Positions 7,458-16,478 of a stretch of DNA of 48,945 nucleotides are shown piece after piece. Each line of letters begins with the position of its first letter. Positions within the stretch are counted from its first letter, which is position 1. The position numbers were made by a program, and so were the translations under genes. The notes below the pieces were generated by a model that was not told the DNA's origin, searched no databases, and saw only the letters and a program-made list of their open reading frames with translations. This DNA comes from Clostridia bacterium. GTDB lineage: Bacteria; Bacillota; Clostridia; Oscillospirales; CAG-272. The DNA lies in assembly GCA_017441005.1 (NCBI GenBank), contig JAFSAM010000060.1, positions 1 through 48,945 on the forward strand, given 5' to 3'.

Positions 7458-10400
7458 TTATTTGAAATATTCAACACCGGAGAGGAATATCTTTTGATCT
7501 TGATTACCGGGAACGTTGATGGCAACTCCGTTTCCGATACGCTCGCTGTGAGCCATCTTGCCGAGGATCCTGCCGTCGGGGCTTGTGATACCCTCGATCG
7601 CATAGTCGGATGCGTTGGGGTTAAAGGTAATATCCATTGTGGGATTACCGTCTGCATCAACGTACTGAGTTGCGATCTGTCCGTTTGCGGCAAGCTCTCT
7701 CAGCATTGCCTCCGGAGCAGTAAATCTACCCTCGCCGTGGCTTATCGGTACTGTGTGAACGTCGCCTGTATTAACGTTTGCAAACCAAGGAGACTTAACG
7801 GAAGAAACTCTGGTCTGTACCATCTGAGACTGGTGTCTTCCGATAGCGTTGAACGTCAGTGTGGGACTGTCTGTATCCATTGTATCCATGATCTTACCGT
7901 AGGGCAACAGACCCGATTTTACAAGTGCCTGGAAGCCGTTACAGATACCGAGCATAAGTCCGTCTCTGTTTTCGAGAAGGTTGGTTACAGCCTCCTTGAC
8001 CATAGGGTTACGGAGAACCGCGGTTATAAACTTACCCGAACCGTCAGGCTCGTCACCGCCGCTGAATCCGCCGGGGATCATCAGGATCTGGCTGTTATTG
8101 ATCTTCTGTGCGAATTCCTTTATAGACTGTGTAAGAACATCGGAATTAATATTACGAAGAACGAATATTTCAGCCTCTGCCCCTGCTCTTTCAAATGCTC
8201 TTGCAGTATCGTATTCGCAGTTTGTACCGGGGAATACAGGAATAATTACGCGAGGTCTTGCTACCTTGAGTGCAGGTCTTGCGGTATTTCTTTCGGTATA
8301 TGCAAACTTTTCGGTAACTTCTTTACCTATACCCTTCGCTTCTGTGGGGAATACCTTAAGAAGGGGTGCTTCCCAAGCTTCTTTGAGCTCTTTTATACAA
8401 ACAGTTTCGCCGTTAAGCTTGATAACTGCCTCGGAAATGGTCTTACCGAGAAGCTTACCGTCGATCTTCTCCGTTGCCTCAACGATAAAGCTGCCGTATG
8501 CAGTTTCAAGAAGCTTCTTCATATCTTCTTTTTCTGCAAATTCAAAGCCGATCTCGTTACCGAAGGTCATCTTTGCAATACCCTCTGCAACGCCGCCGAA
8601 GCCCAACGTATATACTGCCTTTGCCTTCTTTTCTATAATCAAAGAATGAACGTATGTGTATACCTTCTTCAAGGATTCAAAGCATACGATACCGTTTTCG
8701 TCATATTCGGGAGAAATAACGTATACGTCGTTGCCCGCTTCCTTGAATTCGGGAGTGGTGATGTTCTGTAATCTTGTTGCCGCACAAGCGAACGAAACGA
8801 GTGTGGGAGGAACGTCGATGTTTTCAAACGTACCGCTCATACTGTCCTTGCCGCCGATCGCCGCAAGTCCCAAGGAGGTCTGCGCCTTGAATGCGCCAAG
8901 GAGGGCTGCAAAAGGCTTGCCCCATCTTTCGGGCTTGCCGCTTGTTCTCTCGAAATATTCCTGGAATGTCAGATAGCAATCCTCGTAAGGAACACCTGCC
9001 GCTACCATTCTCGATACGCTCTCGGTTACGGCATAGAGTGCGCTGTGGTAAGGGCTCTTTTCTGCGATCATGGGGTTGTAGCCGTATGCCATAACGGACA
9101 CGGTATTTGTCTCACCCTTAAGTACAGGCAGCTTTGCCGCCATAAACTGAGGAGAAGTGGACTGTGTTTTACCGCCGTAAGGCATTACTACGCTTCCTGC
9201 ACCGATGGACGAGTCGAAGCGGCTTACCAAGCCTCTCTGCGAACAAACGTTAAGGTCGCTTACCAATGATGTAAAGCTTTCTTTCACGCTGTCCTTTGCG
9301 TGTACGGTTGCAGATGCACCGAAGATATTATTGTCATCTGCTTTGGTTACGTTTATCTGTGTATGCTTTTCAGCACCGTTTGAATTCAAAAACTCTCTGG
9401 AAAGGTTGACCGTAGTCTTGCCGTTCCAATGCATCTTGAGTCTCTTTTCCTCGGTTACTCTTGCAACTACCGTGGATTCAAGGTTTTCGTTCAGAGCAAG
9501 CTGCATAAACCTTTCTGCATCCTTCGCTCTGACAACAACTGCCATTCTTTCCTGGGATTCGGAAATTGCAAGCTCCGTTCCGTCAAGACCCTCGTACTTC
9601 TTCGGTACCTTTGAAAGGTCGATGTCAAGTCCGTCAGCCAGCTCGCCGATGGCAACCGAGATACCGCCCGCACCAAAGTCGTTACAACGGCGAATAAGCG
9701 TGGTCGCTTCCTTCGATCTGAACAGTCTCTGCAATTTTCTTTCTTCGGGGGGATTACCCTTCTGTACCTCAGCGCCGCATTTTACAAGCGATTCTGCCGT
9801 ATGCGCCTTGGAGGAACCGGTAGCGCCGCCGCAACCGTCACGACCCGTTCTGCCGCCGAGAAGGATAACTACGTCACCGTCCTCAGGCACCTCTCTGATT
9901 ACGTTTTCTGCGGGAGCAGCACCGACAACAGCACCGATCTCAAGTCTCTTTGCAACGTAGTTGGGATGATAGATCTCGTTTACGCTGCCCGTTGCAAGTC
10001 CGATCTGGTTTCCGTAGGATGAGTAGCCGTTTGCCGCACCGGTTGTGATCTTCGACTGAGGAAGCTTACCGGGAATGGTCTCGCTTACCTTCTTGCGGGG
10101 ATCTGCCGCACCGGTAACACGCATTGCCTGATATACGTAAGATCTGCCGGAAAGAGGGTCACGGATTGCACCGCCGAGACAGGTAGCCGCACCACCGAAG
10201 GGTTCGATCTCAGTAGGATGGTTATGCGTCTCGTTCTTAAACATCAAGAGCCAATCCTGTGTTTCTCCGTCGATCTCCGCTTTGATCTTTACGGAACAAG
10301 CATTGATCTCTTCGGATTCGTCAAGATTTTTGAGAATGCCCTTCATCTTGAGATATTTTGCAGCTAAGGTACCGATATCCATCAAGGTCATGGGCTTCAT

Positions 10401-11189
10401 CTTTCTGCCCGCATATACCTCTTCTCTCTTTGCAATGTAATCCTTATAGGTGTCTGCAATATAGGAATCCTCGATCTTTACATCGTCAATGTGTGTAAGG
10501 AAGGTGGTGTGACGGCAATGGTCAGACCAGTAGGAGTCGATAAGCCGAAGCTCTGAAAGTGTGGGATCTCTCTTTTCCTCGTCTCTGAAATGACCGACGC
10601 AGAATTCAACGTCGTCTTCATCCATTGCGAGCGCATATTTTGCGATAAAGCCCTTGAAGTCGGGTCTTGTCATCTTGATAAAGCCGTCGATGGTGGGAAC
10701 CATATCGGGCATCTCGTGTACCTCTGCCAAAGATGCAGGCATCTCGAAGGATGCCTCGCGGCTTTCGACGGGGTTGATCACGTATTTCTTAATGCTCTCA
10801 AATTCGCTGTCGGAAATATTGCCGGACAAAATATAGATCTTCGCTGTTTTTACAATGGGTCTCTCACCCTGAGTAAGTATCTGGATACACTGCGAGCACG
10901 AGTCCGCTCTCTGGTCAAACTGACCGGGCAGATACTCTACTGCAAAGATCTTATCATCCTTTTCGTATTCGATATCCTCAGTCGCAATGTCGGTCTGCGG
11001 CTCGGAAAAAATGGTGTATTTTGCTTTCTCAAAAATATCCTCGCCGATTCCCTCTACGTAATATCTGTTAATAAGTCTGACATTTTCAAGCCCGCTTATC
11101 ATCAAATTCTCGCGAAGGTCTCTCTTCACGCTGTCCGCTTCAATGCGGTTTTCCTTTTTTCTTTCAACAAACACTTTGAAAACGCTCAT
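7458..11189 (-). CDS. purL: phosphoribosylformylglycinamidine synthase, single-chain
   Basis: Fourth step of purine synthesis: FGAR + glutamine + ATP to FGAM. The 1243 residues make this the fused large form, in which the synthetase and the glutamine amidotransferase (separate PurL/PurQ/PurS in many Bacillota) are one chain; clostridial fusions of about 1,250 residues are typical. An N-terminal PurS-like segment is followed by the synthetase core (SDHCRHTTF, FKNETHNHPTEIEPFGGAATCLGG). The C-terminal amidotransferase starts near PRVIIPVFPGTNCEYDTARA; its nucleophile is Cys1083 in GICNGFQ and the triad His/Glu are in MAHSERIG (His1214). It overlaps the mtaB stop by 4 nt (ATGA) with GGGAG upstream, so the two are co-translated. 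Confidence 0.97.
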   Translation of the reverse strand: MSVFKVFVERKKENRIEADSVKRDLRENLMISGLENVRLINRYYVEGIGEDIFEKAKYTIFSEPQTDIATEDIEYEKDDKIFAVEYLPGQFDQRADSCSQCIQILTQGERPIVKTAKIYILSGNISDSEFESIKKYVINPVESREASFEMPASLAEVHEMPDMVPTIDGFIKMTRPDFKGFIAKYALAMDEDDVEFCVGHFRDEEKRDPTLSELRLIDSYWSDHCRHTTFLTHIDDVKIEDSYIADTYKDYIAKREEVYAGRKMKPMTLMDIGTLAAKYLKMKGILKNLDESEEINACSVKIKAEIDGETQDWLLMFKNETHNHPTEIEPFGGAATCLGGAIRDPLSGRSYVYQAMRVTGAADPRKKVSETIPGKLPQSKITTGAANGYSSYGNQIGLATGSVNEIYHPNYVAKRLEIGAVVGAAPAENVIREVPEDGDVVILLGGRTGRDGCGGATGSSKAHTAESLVKCGAEVQKGNPPEERKLQRLFRSKEATTLIRRCNDFGAGGISVAIGELADGLDIDLSKVPKKYEGLDGTELAISESQERMAVVVRAKDAERFMQLALNENLESTVVARVTEEKRLKMHWNGKTTVNLSREFLNSNGAEKHTQINVTKADDNNIFGASATVHAKDSVKESFTSLVSDLNVCSQRGLVSRFDSSIGAGSVVMPYGGKTQSTSPQFMAAKLPVLKGETNTVSVMAYGYNPMIAEKSPYHSALYAVTESVSRMVAAGVPYEDCYLTFQEYFERTSGKPERWGKPFAALLGAFKAQTSLGLAAIGGKDSMSGTFENIDVPPTLVSFACAATRLQNITTPEFKEAGNDVYVISPEYDENGIVCFESLKKVYTYVHSLIIEKKAKAVYTLGFGGVAEGIAKMTFGNEIGFEFAEKEDMKKLLETAYGSFIVEATEKIDGKLLGKTISEAVIKLNGETVCIKELKEAWEAPLLKVFPTEAKGIGKEVTEKFAYTERNTARPALKVARPRVIIPVFPGTNCEYDTARAFERAGAEAEIFVLRNINSDVLTQSIKEFAQKINNSQILMIPGGFSGGDEPDGSGKFITAVLRNPMVKEAVTNLLENRDGLMLGICNGFQALVKSGLLPYGKIMDTMDTDSPTLTFNAIGRHQSQMVQTRVSSVKSPWFANVNTGDVHTVPISHGEGRFTAPEAMLRELAANGQIATQYVDADGNPTMDITFNPNASDYAIEGITSPDGRILGKMAHSERIGNGVAINVPGNQDQKIFLSGVEYFK

Positions 11190-12499
11190 ATTAAATCTCC
11201 CTCGGTCATTCCGTCTTTTTCGTTGTATTTTCTCAAAACGACGCTTCTCAGTTTTCCTCCGAGCACCTCGCCGCTTTTAACCTTTACGTAAATAAAATTC
11301 TCCGTGTGTCCGTACCATTCACCGTTTTTCTCGTTCTCGAACAATACGTCCATTTTTGTTTTGCTTTTGATAAATCCCTCGACACACCGCTTTTTCATCC
11401 TGTCTGCAACAAGCTGCAGTTCACCGTGTCTCTTCGACTTTACGTCTTCGGAATTCTGCTCATTCATTGCCGCAGCCTCGGTATCGGGTCTTACCGAATA
11501 CGAAAAAATGTGGCTGTTCAGTATTTCAAGCGAATCCACGAATTCGAGTGTATTCCTGTGATCGGCATCCGTCTCGCCGGGGAAACCCACGATGAAATCG
11601 GAGCCGAATGTCACCTTCGGAATTTTCTCTCTCATATAGCTGACGGTCTCTGCAACCATTTTTGTATTATACCGCCGCCTCATTGCATTCAGCATTCTGT
11701 CAGATCCGCTTTGAAGTGACAGATGATAGTGTGGCATTGGCTTTTTAAGTAATGCCAGCCTGTCGATGACGTTCCTTTTCAGATATGCAGGCTCGAGTGA
11801 ACCCATCCGTATTCTTTCAAGTCCGTCGATATATTCAAGCCTTTCAAGCAGATCGATCAGGCTGTAGCCCATTCCATCGCCGTATGCCGCCGTCTCTATT
11901 CCGACAAGTACTATTTCCTTGTAGCCGTTTGCAACAAGTGCGCTCACCTCTTTGAATACGTCATCCATCGGCTTCGACCGCACCCTTCCCCTCGCCTTGG
12001 GGATAATGCAGTAGGAGCATTTATTGTTGCACCCGTCTTCTATTTTCAAAAAAGCCCTTGTTCTATCCTGAGATGTCGCCGCCATCGACTCAAATTCAGC
12101 CGTAAACGGATCGCCCACACAGATCTCGGGTAAACTCTTCTTCTGTGTCATTACAAGCTCGGCAGCCATATCTGCCAGCCTCATCTTGTCGGTAGTACCG
12201 CCGACATAATCGACTCCGTCTATTGCGCCCGTTTTGTCCGGAAAGATCTGCGAATGGCAACCGCACACAAGGATTCTTGCATTCGGATTGGTCTTTTGCG
12301 CCCGCCTTATCATCTGCCTCGATTTTCTGTCACTTTCGGCGGTTACGGTGCAGGTATTTATAATATAAACGTCGCACTTCTCCGAAAACTCGTTTATCTG
12401 AAAACCGAGCTCTGTAAGTCGGTCGGTAATGGCCTCACTCTCATACAAGTTCACTCGGCAGCCCAAGGTGCATACCGAAGCTTTGTATTTTTTGTCCAT
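11186..12499 (-). CDS. mtaB: tRNA t6A37 C2-methylthiotransferase
   Basis: Radical-SAM enzyme that converts N6-threonylcarbamoyladenosine-37 to its 2-methylthio form (ms2t6A) in ANN-decoding tRNAs. 437 residues with the MtaB signature CTLGCRVNLYESEA at the start (MiaB reads TFGCQMN), the UPF0004 iron-sulfur cysteines (about Cys10, Cys14 and INTCTV), the radical-SAM motif CNNKCSYC, and a C-terminal TRAM-like region. The start is ATG 12497-12499, since GGAG at 12506-12509 is 6 nt away; a GTG one codon earlier is only 3 nt from it. Promoter at 12531-12559. First gene of an operon with purL. Confidence 0.92.
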   Translation of the reverse strand: MDKKYKASVCTLGCRVNLYESEAITDRLTELGFQINEFSEKCDVYIINTCTVTAESDRKSRQMIRRAQKTNPNARILVCGCHSQIFPDKTGAIDGVDYVGGTTDKMRLADMAAELVMTQKKSLPEICVGDPFTAEFESMAATSQDRTRAFLKIEDGCNNKCSYCIIPKARGRVRSKPMDDVFKEVSALVANGYKEIVLVGIETAAYGDGMGYSLIDLLERLEYIDGLERIRMGSLEPAYLKRNVIDRLALLKKPMPHYHLSLQSGSDRMLNAMRRRYNTKMVAETVSYMREKIPKVTFGSDFIVGFPGETDADHRNTLEFVDSLEILNSHIFSYSVRPDTEAAAMNEQNSEDVKSKRHGELQLVADRMKKRCVEGFIKSKTKMDVLFENEKNGEWYGHTENFIYVKVKSGEVLGGKLRSVVLRKYNEKDGMTEGDLI

Positions 12500-12530
12500 C
12501 ACTTTCTCCGTAGATATACTTAATCAATAT

Positions 12531-12559
12531 ATTTTAACATTTTTTATTCCTTTTGTAAA
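12531..12559 (-). promoter_or_regulatory. sigma-A promoter of mtaB-purL
   Basis: TTTACA (12554-12559) and TAAAAT (12531-12536) on the minus strand, 17-bp spacer. Confidence 0.65.
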
Positions 12560-12598
12560 CACTAAACTTTATATTTTTTTATATATTTTACTTTTTTA

Positions 12599-12627
12599 TT
12601 GCATTTTTGTGCAAAAAGACTTATAAT
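12599..12627 (+). promoter_or_regulatory. sigma-A promoter of the pseudouridine synthase operon
   Basis: TTGCAT (12599-12604) and TATAAT (12622-12627), 17-bp spacer. The roughly 90-nt leader contains a small perfect hairpin GGCGA-AACA-TCGCC (12682-12695) followed by TATATTTTT, which might act as a weak attenuator. Confidence 0.6.
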
Positions 12628-12723
12628 TATGCTGTACAGATATTATATTCAACGATCAACACATCACAAAATCGTCGTTACGGCGAAACATCGCCTATAT
12701 TTTTCAGCAAAGGAGAATCCCTT

Positions 12724-13677
12724 ATGCGGACTCTTACAGTTAAAGAAAACGATTCGGGCCAACGACTCGACAAATTTCTCACAAAAACCTTGAAAACACT
12801 CCCCCTCTCTCTTATGTACAAACAGATCAGGACAAAAAAGATCAAGGTAAACAGAAAGCGCACCGAACCTAAATATATACTTCAGACAGGTGACACCGTC
12901 GAGCTTTTTATTTCCGAGGAATTTTTTGAAAAAGACGGAAATACTCCCGCCTTCACAAGGCTTACGCCCAATATCGACGTTGTATACGAGGACAGCAACA
13001 TCCTCCTTGCCGACAAACGCCCGGGACTGATCGTCCATTCGGATGCAAAGGAAGAAACAAACACCCTCATCAATCATATAAAAGCATATCTTTATCAAAA
13101 AAAGGAGTACGATCCCGAAAACGAAAACTCCTTTGCGCCCGCCCTCTGTAACAGGATCGACAGAAATACGGGAGGGATAGTAATTGCGGCAAAGAATGCA
13201 GAAACGCTCCGCATTCTCAACCAAAAGATCAAGGATCGCGAGATCACAAAAAAGTATTTGCTTGCAGTACACGGCAGAGTCATACCGAATAACGGTACTT
13301 TGAAAAATTATATACTCAAGGACGAGAAAACAAATACGGTAAAGGTGTATGACAACAGAGTTAAAGACTCAAAGACCGCCGAAACAAAATACCGTGTGAT
13401 CGAAGAAAAAAACGGTCTTTCTCTTATTGAGGCAGAGCTTTTGACGGGACGTACCCACCAGATCAGAGCACAGTTTTCATATATCGGCCATCCTCTGCTC
13501 GGCGACGGCAAATACGGCATAAATAAAAACGACAGAAGGTCGGGATATAAATGTCAGGCTCTCTATTCATACAAGTTAGGCTTTGATTTCACGACCGAAT
13601 CGGGAATTCTCTCTTACCTCAAGGGAAAAACCTTTGAGGTAAAAAAAGACAACGTATATTTCCTCAAAGAATTCTGA
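12724..13677 (+). CDS. RluA/RluD-family RNA pseudouridine synthase
   Basis: Isomerises specific uridines in rRNA or tRNA. 317 residues: an N-terminal S4 RNA-binding domain (QRLDKFLTKTLKTLPLS through GDTVELF, about 9-60) and a catalytic domain with NRIDRNTGGIVIAAK, whose Asp is the catalytic residue. Most RluC/RluD members have HRLD at this place, and Asn in place of His is a subfamily variant. TGRTHQIRAQFSYIGHPLLGDGKYG is the second family block. The start is ATG 12724 because AAGGAG lies 8 nt upstream; the frame is open further upstream, but that part lacks a ribosome site. The target uridine cannot be told from sequence. Operon with the following glycosyltransferase (17-nt gap). Confidence 0.88.
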   Translation: MRTLTVKENDSGQRLDKFLTKTLKTLPLSLMYKQIRTKKIKVNRKRTEPKYILQTGDTVELFISEEFFEKDGNTPAFTRLTPNIDVVYEDSNILLADKRPGLIVHSDAKEETNTLINHIKAYLYQKKEYDPENENSFAPALCNRIDRNTGGIVIAAKNAETLRILNQKIKDREITKKYLLAVHGRVIPNNGTLKNYILKDEKTNTVKVYDNRVKDSKTAETKYRVIEEKNGLSLIEAELLTGRTHQIRAQFSYIGHPLLGDGKYGINKNDRRSGYKCQALYSYKLGFDFTTESGILSYLKGKTFEVKKDNVYFLKEF

Positions 13678-13694
13678 TATAAGGGAAAAAATAA

Positions 13695-14663
13695 ATGAAG
13701 AAATTTTTTAAGAAGATCTACAGAAAATTGTACAGCAGCAAGATAAGTATTATTTTCAGACCGTTTGTCTCGTTTCTTTTTTGGTGCGACTACCACATAC
13801 TTGTTTTCAGCTGTAAACGCAAGGGCAATAAGATGCCGAACAAGCAGGAGATCGAGCTTGTAAAAAATAACGTCACTTTTATCTATAAATCATTTGAACG
13901 CCAGCGTTTGGCAAGAAAGCTGTATAAGAATATCCAAAAATACTATCCCGGTGTTAAGGTAATTGTTGCCGATGACAGCAAAAAGCCGCTTAAAATAAAG
14001 GGAGAACACGTCGAAGTGTTGCAGTTGCCCTTCAACACCGGACTCAGCTACGGTCTCAACCGAGCACTCGAAAAAGTCACCACTCCTTACCTCGTGAAAC
14101 TTGATGACGATGAGCTTCTTACTCCGTCAAGTAACTTTCATAAACAGCTTCAGTTTCTTTTTGAGCATCCCGAAGTTGACCTCTGTGCAATTCTTTTTGT
14201 CGATGCTCTTCACAGCAGAGATCTGAAGAAAGTGGCTGACCGATTCTTCAACGCAGAAATTAAATACGCCTTAAAGCCGCTTCTCATCCCCGCACGCACA
14301 CCTATCGATGCGACACACATCGTCTCACCTAAAACTCCCCAGATTTTTATTGCAAGAACAGAAGCCATAAAAGCTGTCGGATATGATGATAACATAAGAA
14401 TTTGTGAACATCACGAATTTTTTATCCGTGCCTCGGGCAATATCGTTTCGGTTATCGATCCAACAAGCTTTGTCTTCCACGGACATAATTTATTTAACCC
14501 CAAGTACAATACCTACCGTAATGACTGCAAGGGCGCACTCGACTATATGTCGAAAAAAATTGCATGGATGTTAAAAGAGCAAAAAGATCAACAAACACAA
14601 ATAGAACAAGAAGCATCACAAGTGCAAGAAAAACAACCGACACAAGATCAACAAGACAACTAA
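13695..14663 (+). CDS. GT-A-fold (family 2-like) glycosyltransferase with Gln-rich tail
   Basis: 322 residues. A basic N-terminus with one hydrophobic stretch (SIIFRPFVSFLFWCDYHILVF, about 18-38) may associate with the membrane. The GT-A core (about 55-290) shows VIVADDS, LPFNTGLSYGLNRAL and the nucleotide-sugar metal motif LVKLDDDELL (DxD-like), followed by ICEHHEFFIRA, a plausible catalytic acidic/His block. The last 30 residues are low complexity and Gln-rich (KDQQTQIEQ, QDQQDN), with every Gln coded CAA. The donor and acceptor sugars are unknown. It lies 17 nt after the pseudouridine synthase, with AAGGG 9-10 nt before the ATG, and is terminated at 14673-14706. Confidence 0.75.
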   Translation: MKKFFKKIYRKLYSSKISIIFRPFVSFLFWCDYHILVFSCKRKGNKMPNKQEIELVKNNVTFIYKSFERQRLARKLYKNIQKYYPGVKVIVADDSKKPLKIKGEHVEVLQLPFNTGLSYGLNRALEKVTTPYLVKLDDDELLTPSSNFHKQLQFLFEHPEVDLCAILFVDALHSRDLKKVADRFFNAEIKYALKPLLIPARTPIDATHIVSPKTPQIFIARTEAIKAVGYDDNIRICEHHEFFIRASGNIVSVIDPTSFVFHGHNLFNPKYNTYRNDCKGALDYMSKKIAWMLKEQKDQQTQIEQEASQVQEKQPTQDQQDN

Positions 14664-14672
14664 ACAACAAGC

Positions 14673-14706
14673 AAAATCGGGATGCCTGATACGGCATCCC
14701 GATTTT
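14673..14706. terminator. bidirectional terminator
   Basis: A perfect 14-bp stem AAAATCGGGATGCC / GGCATCCCGATTTT with loop TGATAC, between the convergent genes ending at 14663 and 14712. Confidence 0.9.
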
Positions 14707-14711
14707 TGGTT

Positions 14712-15695
14712 TTATAAAAGTGTTTTTCTTAAAGTTGCGCCGTCCATTGCCGACAGGTATGCAGGAGGAATATCGAAGATAGTCTTTGCTCCCGTCTGTC
14801 CTTCTTTATACAGTCTGTAAGCCGCTCTTGCATAAGCCACAAGAACGCTTGCCGTAAACTCGGGATTGGAATCGAGTTTGAGAGAATACTCGACAACGTG
14901 GTTGGATTTACCGCCGTTCGTTTTACCCGTTCTTATAACAAAGCCTCCGTGGGGGATACCCGCGTGATCTCTTTTCAGTTCTTCCTCTGTAATAAAGTTT
15001 ACCGTGGTATCGTAATCCGCAAAATATGAAGGCATTTCCTTGATTACCTTTTCAATTCTTGCCTTATCAGCTCCCTCCTCGGCAACAACAAAGCACTCTC
15101 TTGTATGCTTTTCTCTTGTCGAAAGAGTGGGATTTTCACCGTTTCTTACCCTTCTCAATGCATCCTCAACGGGTACTGTATACTGCTTTGCATCCTTAAC
15201 GCCCTCGATTCTTCTAATGGCATCGGAGTGTCCCTGGCTTACCCCTCTGCCCCAGAAAGTATAGGTATCACCGACAGGAAGAAGCACCGTTCCGTAAAGT
15301 CTGTTGAGCGAGAACATTCCGGGGTCCCAACCAATCGACATAACACCGATATATCCGCCCTCTTTAGCCGCCATATCCACGTTTTCAAAATGGGTGGGAA
15401 TCATCGGGTGGTTGTCAAAGCTGTCAACAACGTTGAACATTTTTGCATACTTGGGCGTCTGCACGGGAAGGTCTGTCGCACTTCCGCCGCATATAATAAG
15501 CACGTCAATTTTGTCTCTGAAGCTCTCGATCTCATCGATATGCAATACAGGTACACCGACGGTGTTGATCTTAACCGACGAAGGGTCTCTTCTGGTAAAT
15601 ACTGCCGTAAGCTCCATGTCTGCGTTATCCTTGATGGATGCCTCAGCTCCCCTTGCAAGGTTTCCGTATCCTACTATTCCTATTCTGATACTCAC
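14712..15695 (-). CDS. ddh: meso-diaminopimelate D-dehydrogenase
   Basis: NADPH-dependent one-step formation of meso-2,6-diaminopimelate from tetrahydrodipicolinate, feeding lysine and peptidoglycan synthesis. 327 residues, the usual length. The Rossmann motif RIGIVGYGNLARGAE is at the N-terminus; FTRRDP marks the NADPH site, and VDSFDNHPMIPTH, MSIGWDPGMFSLNRLYG and WGRGVSQGHSDAIRRI are family blocks around the substrate site. The start is GTG (15693-15695), with AGGAAG about 8-9 nt upstream and no better ATG. Monocistronic, with its promoter at 15737-15765. Confidence 0.95.
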   Translation of the reverse strand: MSIRIGIVGYGNLARGAEASIKDNADMELTAVFTRRDPSSVKINTVGVPVLHIDEIESFRDKIDVLIICGGSATDLPVQTPKYAKMFNVVDSFDNHPMIPTHFENVDMAAKEGGYIGVMSIGWDPGMFSLNRLYGTVLLPVGDTYTFWGRGVSQGHSDAIRRIEGVKDAKQYTVPVEDALRRVRNGENPTLSTREKHTRECFVVAEEGADKARIEKVIKEMPSYFADYDTTVNFITEEELKRDHAGIPHGGFVIRTGKTNGGKSNHVVEYSLKLDSNPEFTASVLVAYARAAYRLYKEGQTGAKTIFDIPPAYLSAMDGATLRKTLL

Positions 15696-15736
15696 TGAAA
15701 ATCTTCCTTTCCAATCTTGTTTTTACTTAAGTTTAT

Positions 15737-15765
15737 ATCATATAATTGTTTTTTTGAAAGTACAA
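15737..15765 (-). promoter_or_regulatory. sigma-A promoter of ddh
   Basis: TTGTAC (15760-15765) and TATGAT (15737-15742) on the minus strand, 17-bp spacer. The same AT-rich stretch must also hold the promoter of the divergent gene at 15795, for which only weak boxes are seen. Confidence 0.65.
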
Positions 15766-15794
15766 TATACTATTATTTGTTGGAGGTATATTTT

Positions 15795-16478
15795 ATGAAG
15801 CCGCTGATCGGGATAACTCCCCCTTACGACCATTATATCGGTGCATATAAGCTAACACCGTTTTATGCAAAAGCCATCGAGAAATCGGGCGGAATACCCA
15901 TTATTCTTCCCTTTTGCGACAATAATGAAACAGTCAATGAATACTTAAAGCACCTTGACGGCATCGTTTTATCCGGCGGAGACAATATCTCTCCCGACCT
16001 TTACGGCGAAAAAACCGACAAAAAATGCGGATCTATCGAACACGAAAGGGACAAATATGAACTAATGCTTTGCCTCAATGCTGTAAAAATGAATATGCCA
16101 ACATTGGGGATTTGCCGCGGATGTCAGCTGCTTGCTGTTGCATTCGGCGGCTCATTATATCAACACATCGAAAATCATATACAAACTACCGACAGACATA
16201 TTGCGTCACATTCGGTGAAAATACTGCCCAACACTCCGCTTTTCAATATTTTAAAAGCAAAAACGATCGATGTAAACAGCTTCCACAGGCAGGCTGTTAA
16301 ATCTTCGGGTAAAATGAAGATTTCCGCCATATCCGAAAAAAACACTGTCGAAGCAATTTTTCTGCCCAATCAAAGGTTTTGTCTCGGTGTACAATGGCAT
16401 CCCGAAAGGATGTACTCCGTTTCTTTTCACTCAAAGCTGCTTTTTGATGCCTTTATTTCTTCTTGTTTGCCGTCTTAG
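15795..16478 (+). CDS. gamma-glutamyl-gamma-aminobutyrate hydrolase-like class I glutamine amidotransferase
   Basis: 227 residues of the peptidase C26 (PuuD) family, which cleaves gamma-glutamyl amides. It opens PLIGITPPYD, has VLSGGDNISPDLYGE, the nucleophile elbow LGICRGCQ (Cys107) and the triad end GVQWHPERM. GGAGG lies 8 nt before the ATG. No polyamine or GABA genes are adjacent, so the substrate is unknown. The 3' end overlaps the convergent diacylglycerol-kinase-like gene by 26 bp with no terminator between them. Confidence 0.87.
   Translation: MKPLIGITPPYDHYIGAYKLTPFYAKAIEKSGGIPIILPFCDNNETVNEYLKHLDGIVLSGGDNISPDLYGEKTDKKCGSIEHERDKYELMLCLNAVKMNMPTLGICRGCQLLAVAFGGSLYQHIENHIQTTDRHIASHSVKILPNTPLFNILKAKTIDVNSFHRQAVKSSGKMKISAISEKNTVEAIFLPNQRFCLGVQWHPERMYSVSFHSKLLFDAFISSCLPS

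Noticed and set aside
7446-8771. 441-codon open frame on the plus strand inside purL
   Set aside because: Fully antisense to conserved purL sequence, Cys/Leu-rich shadow translation, no ribosome site or family resemblance.
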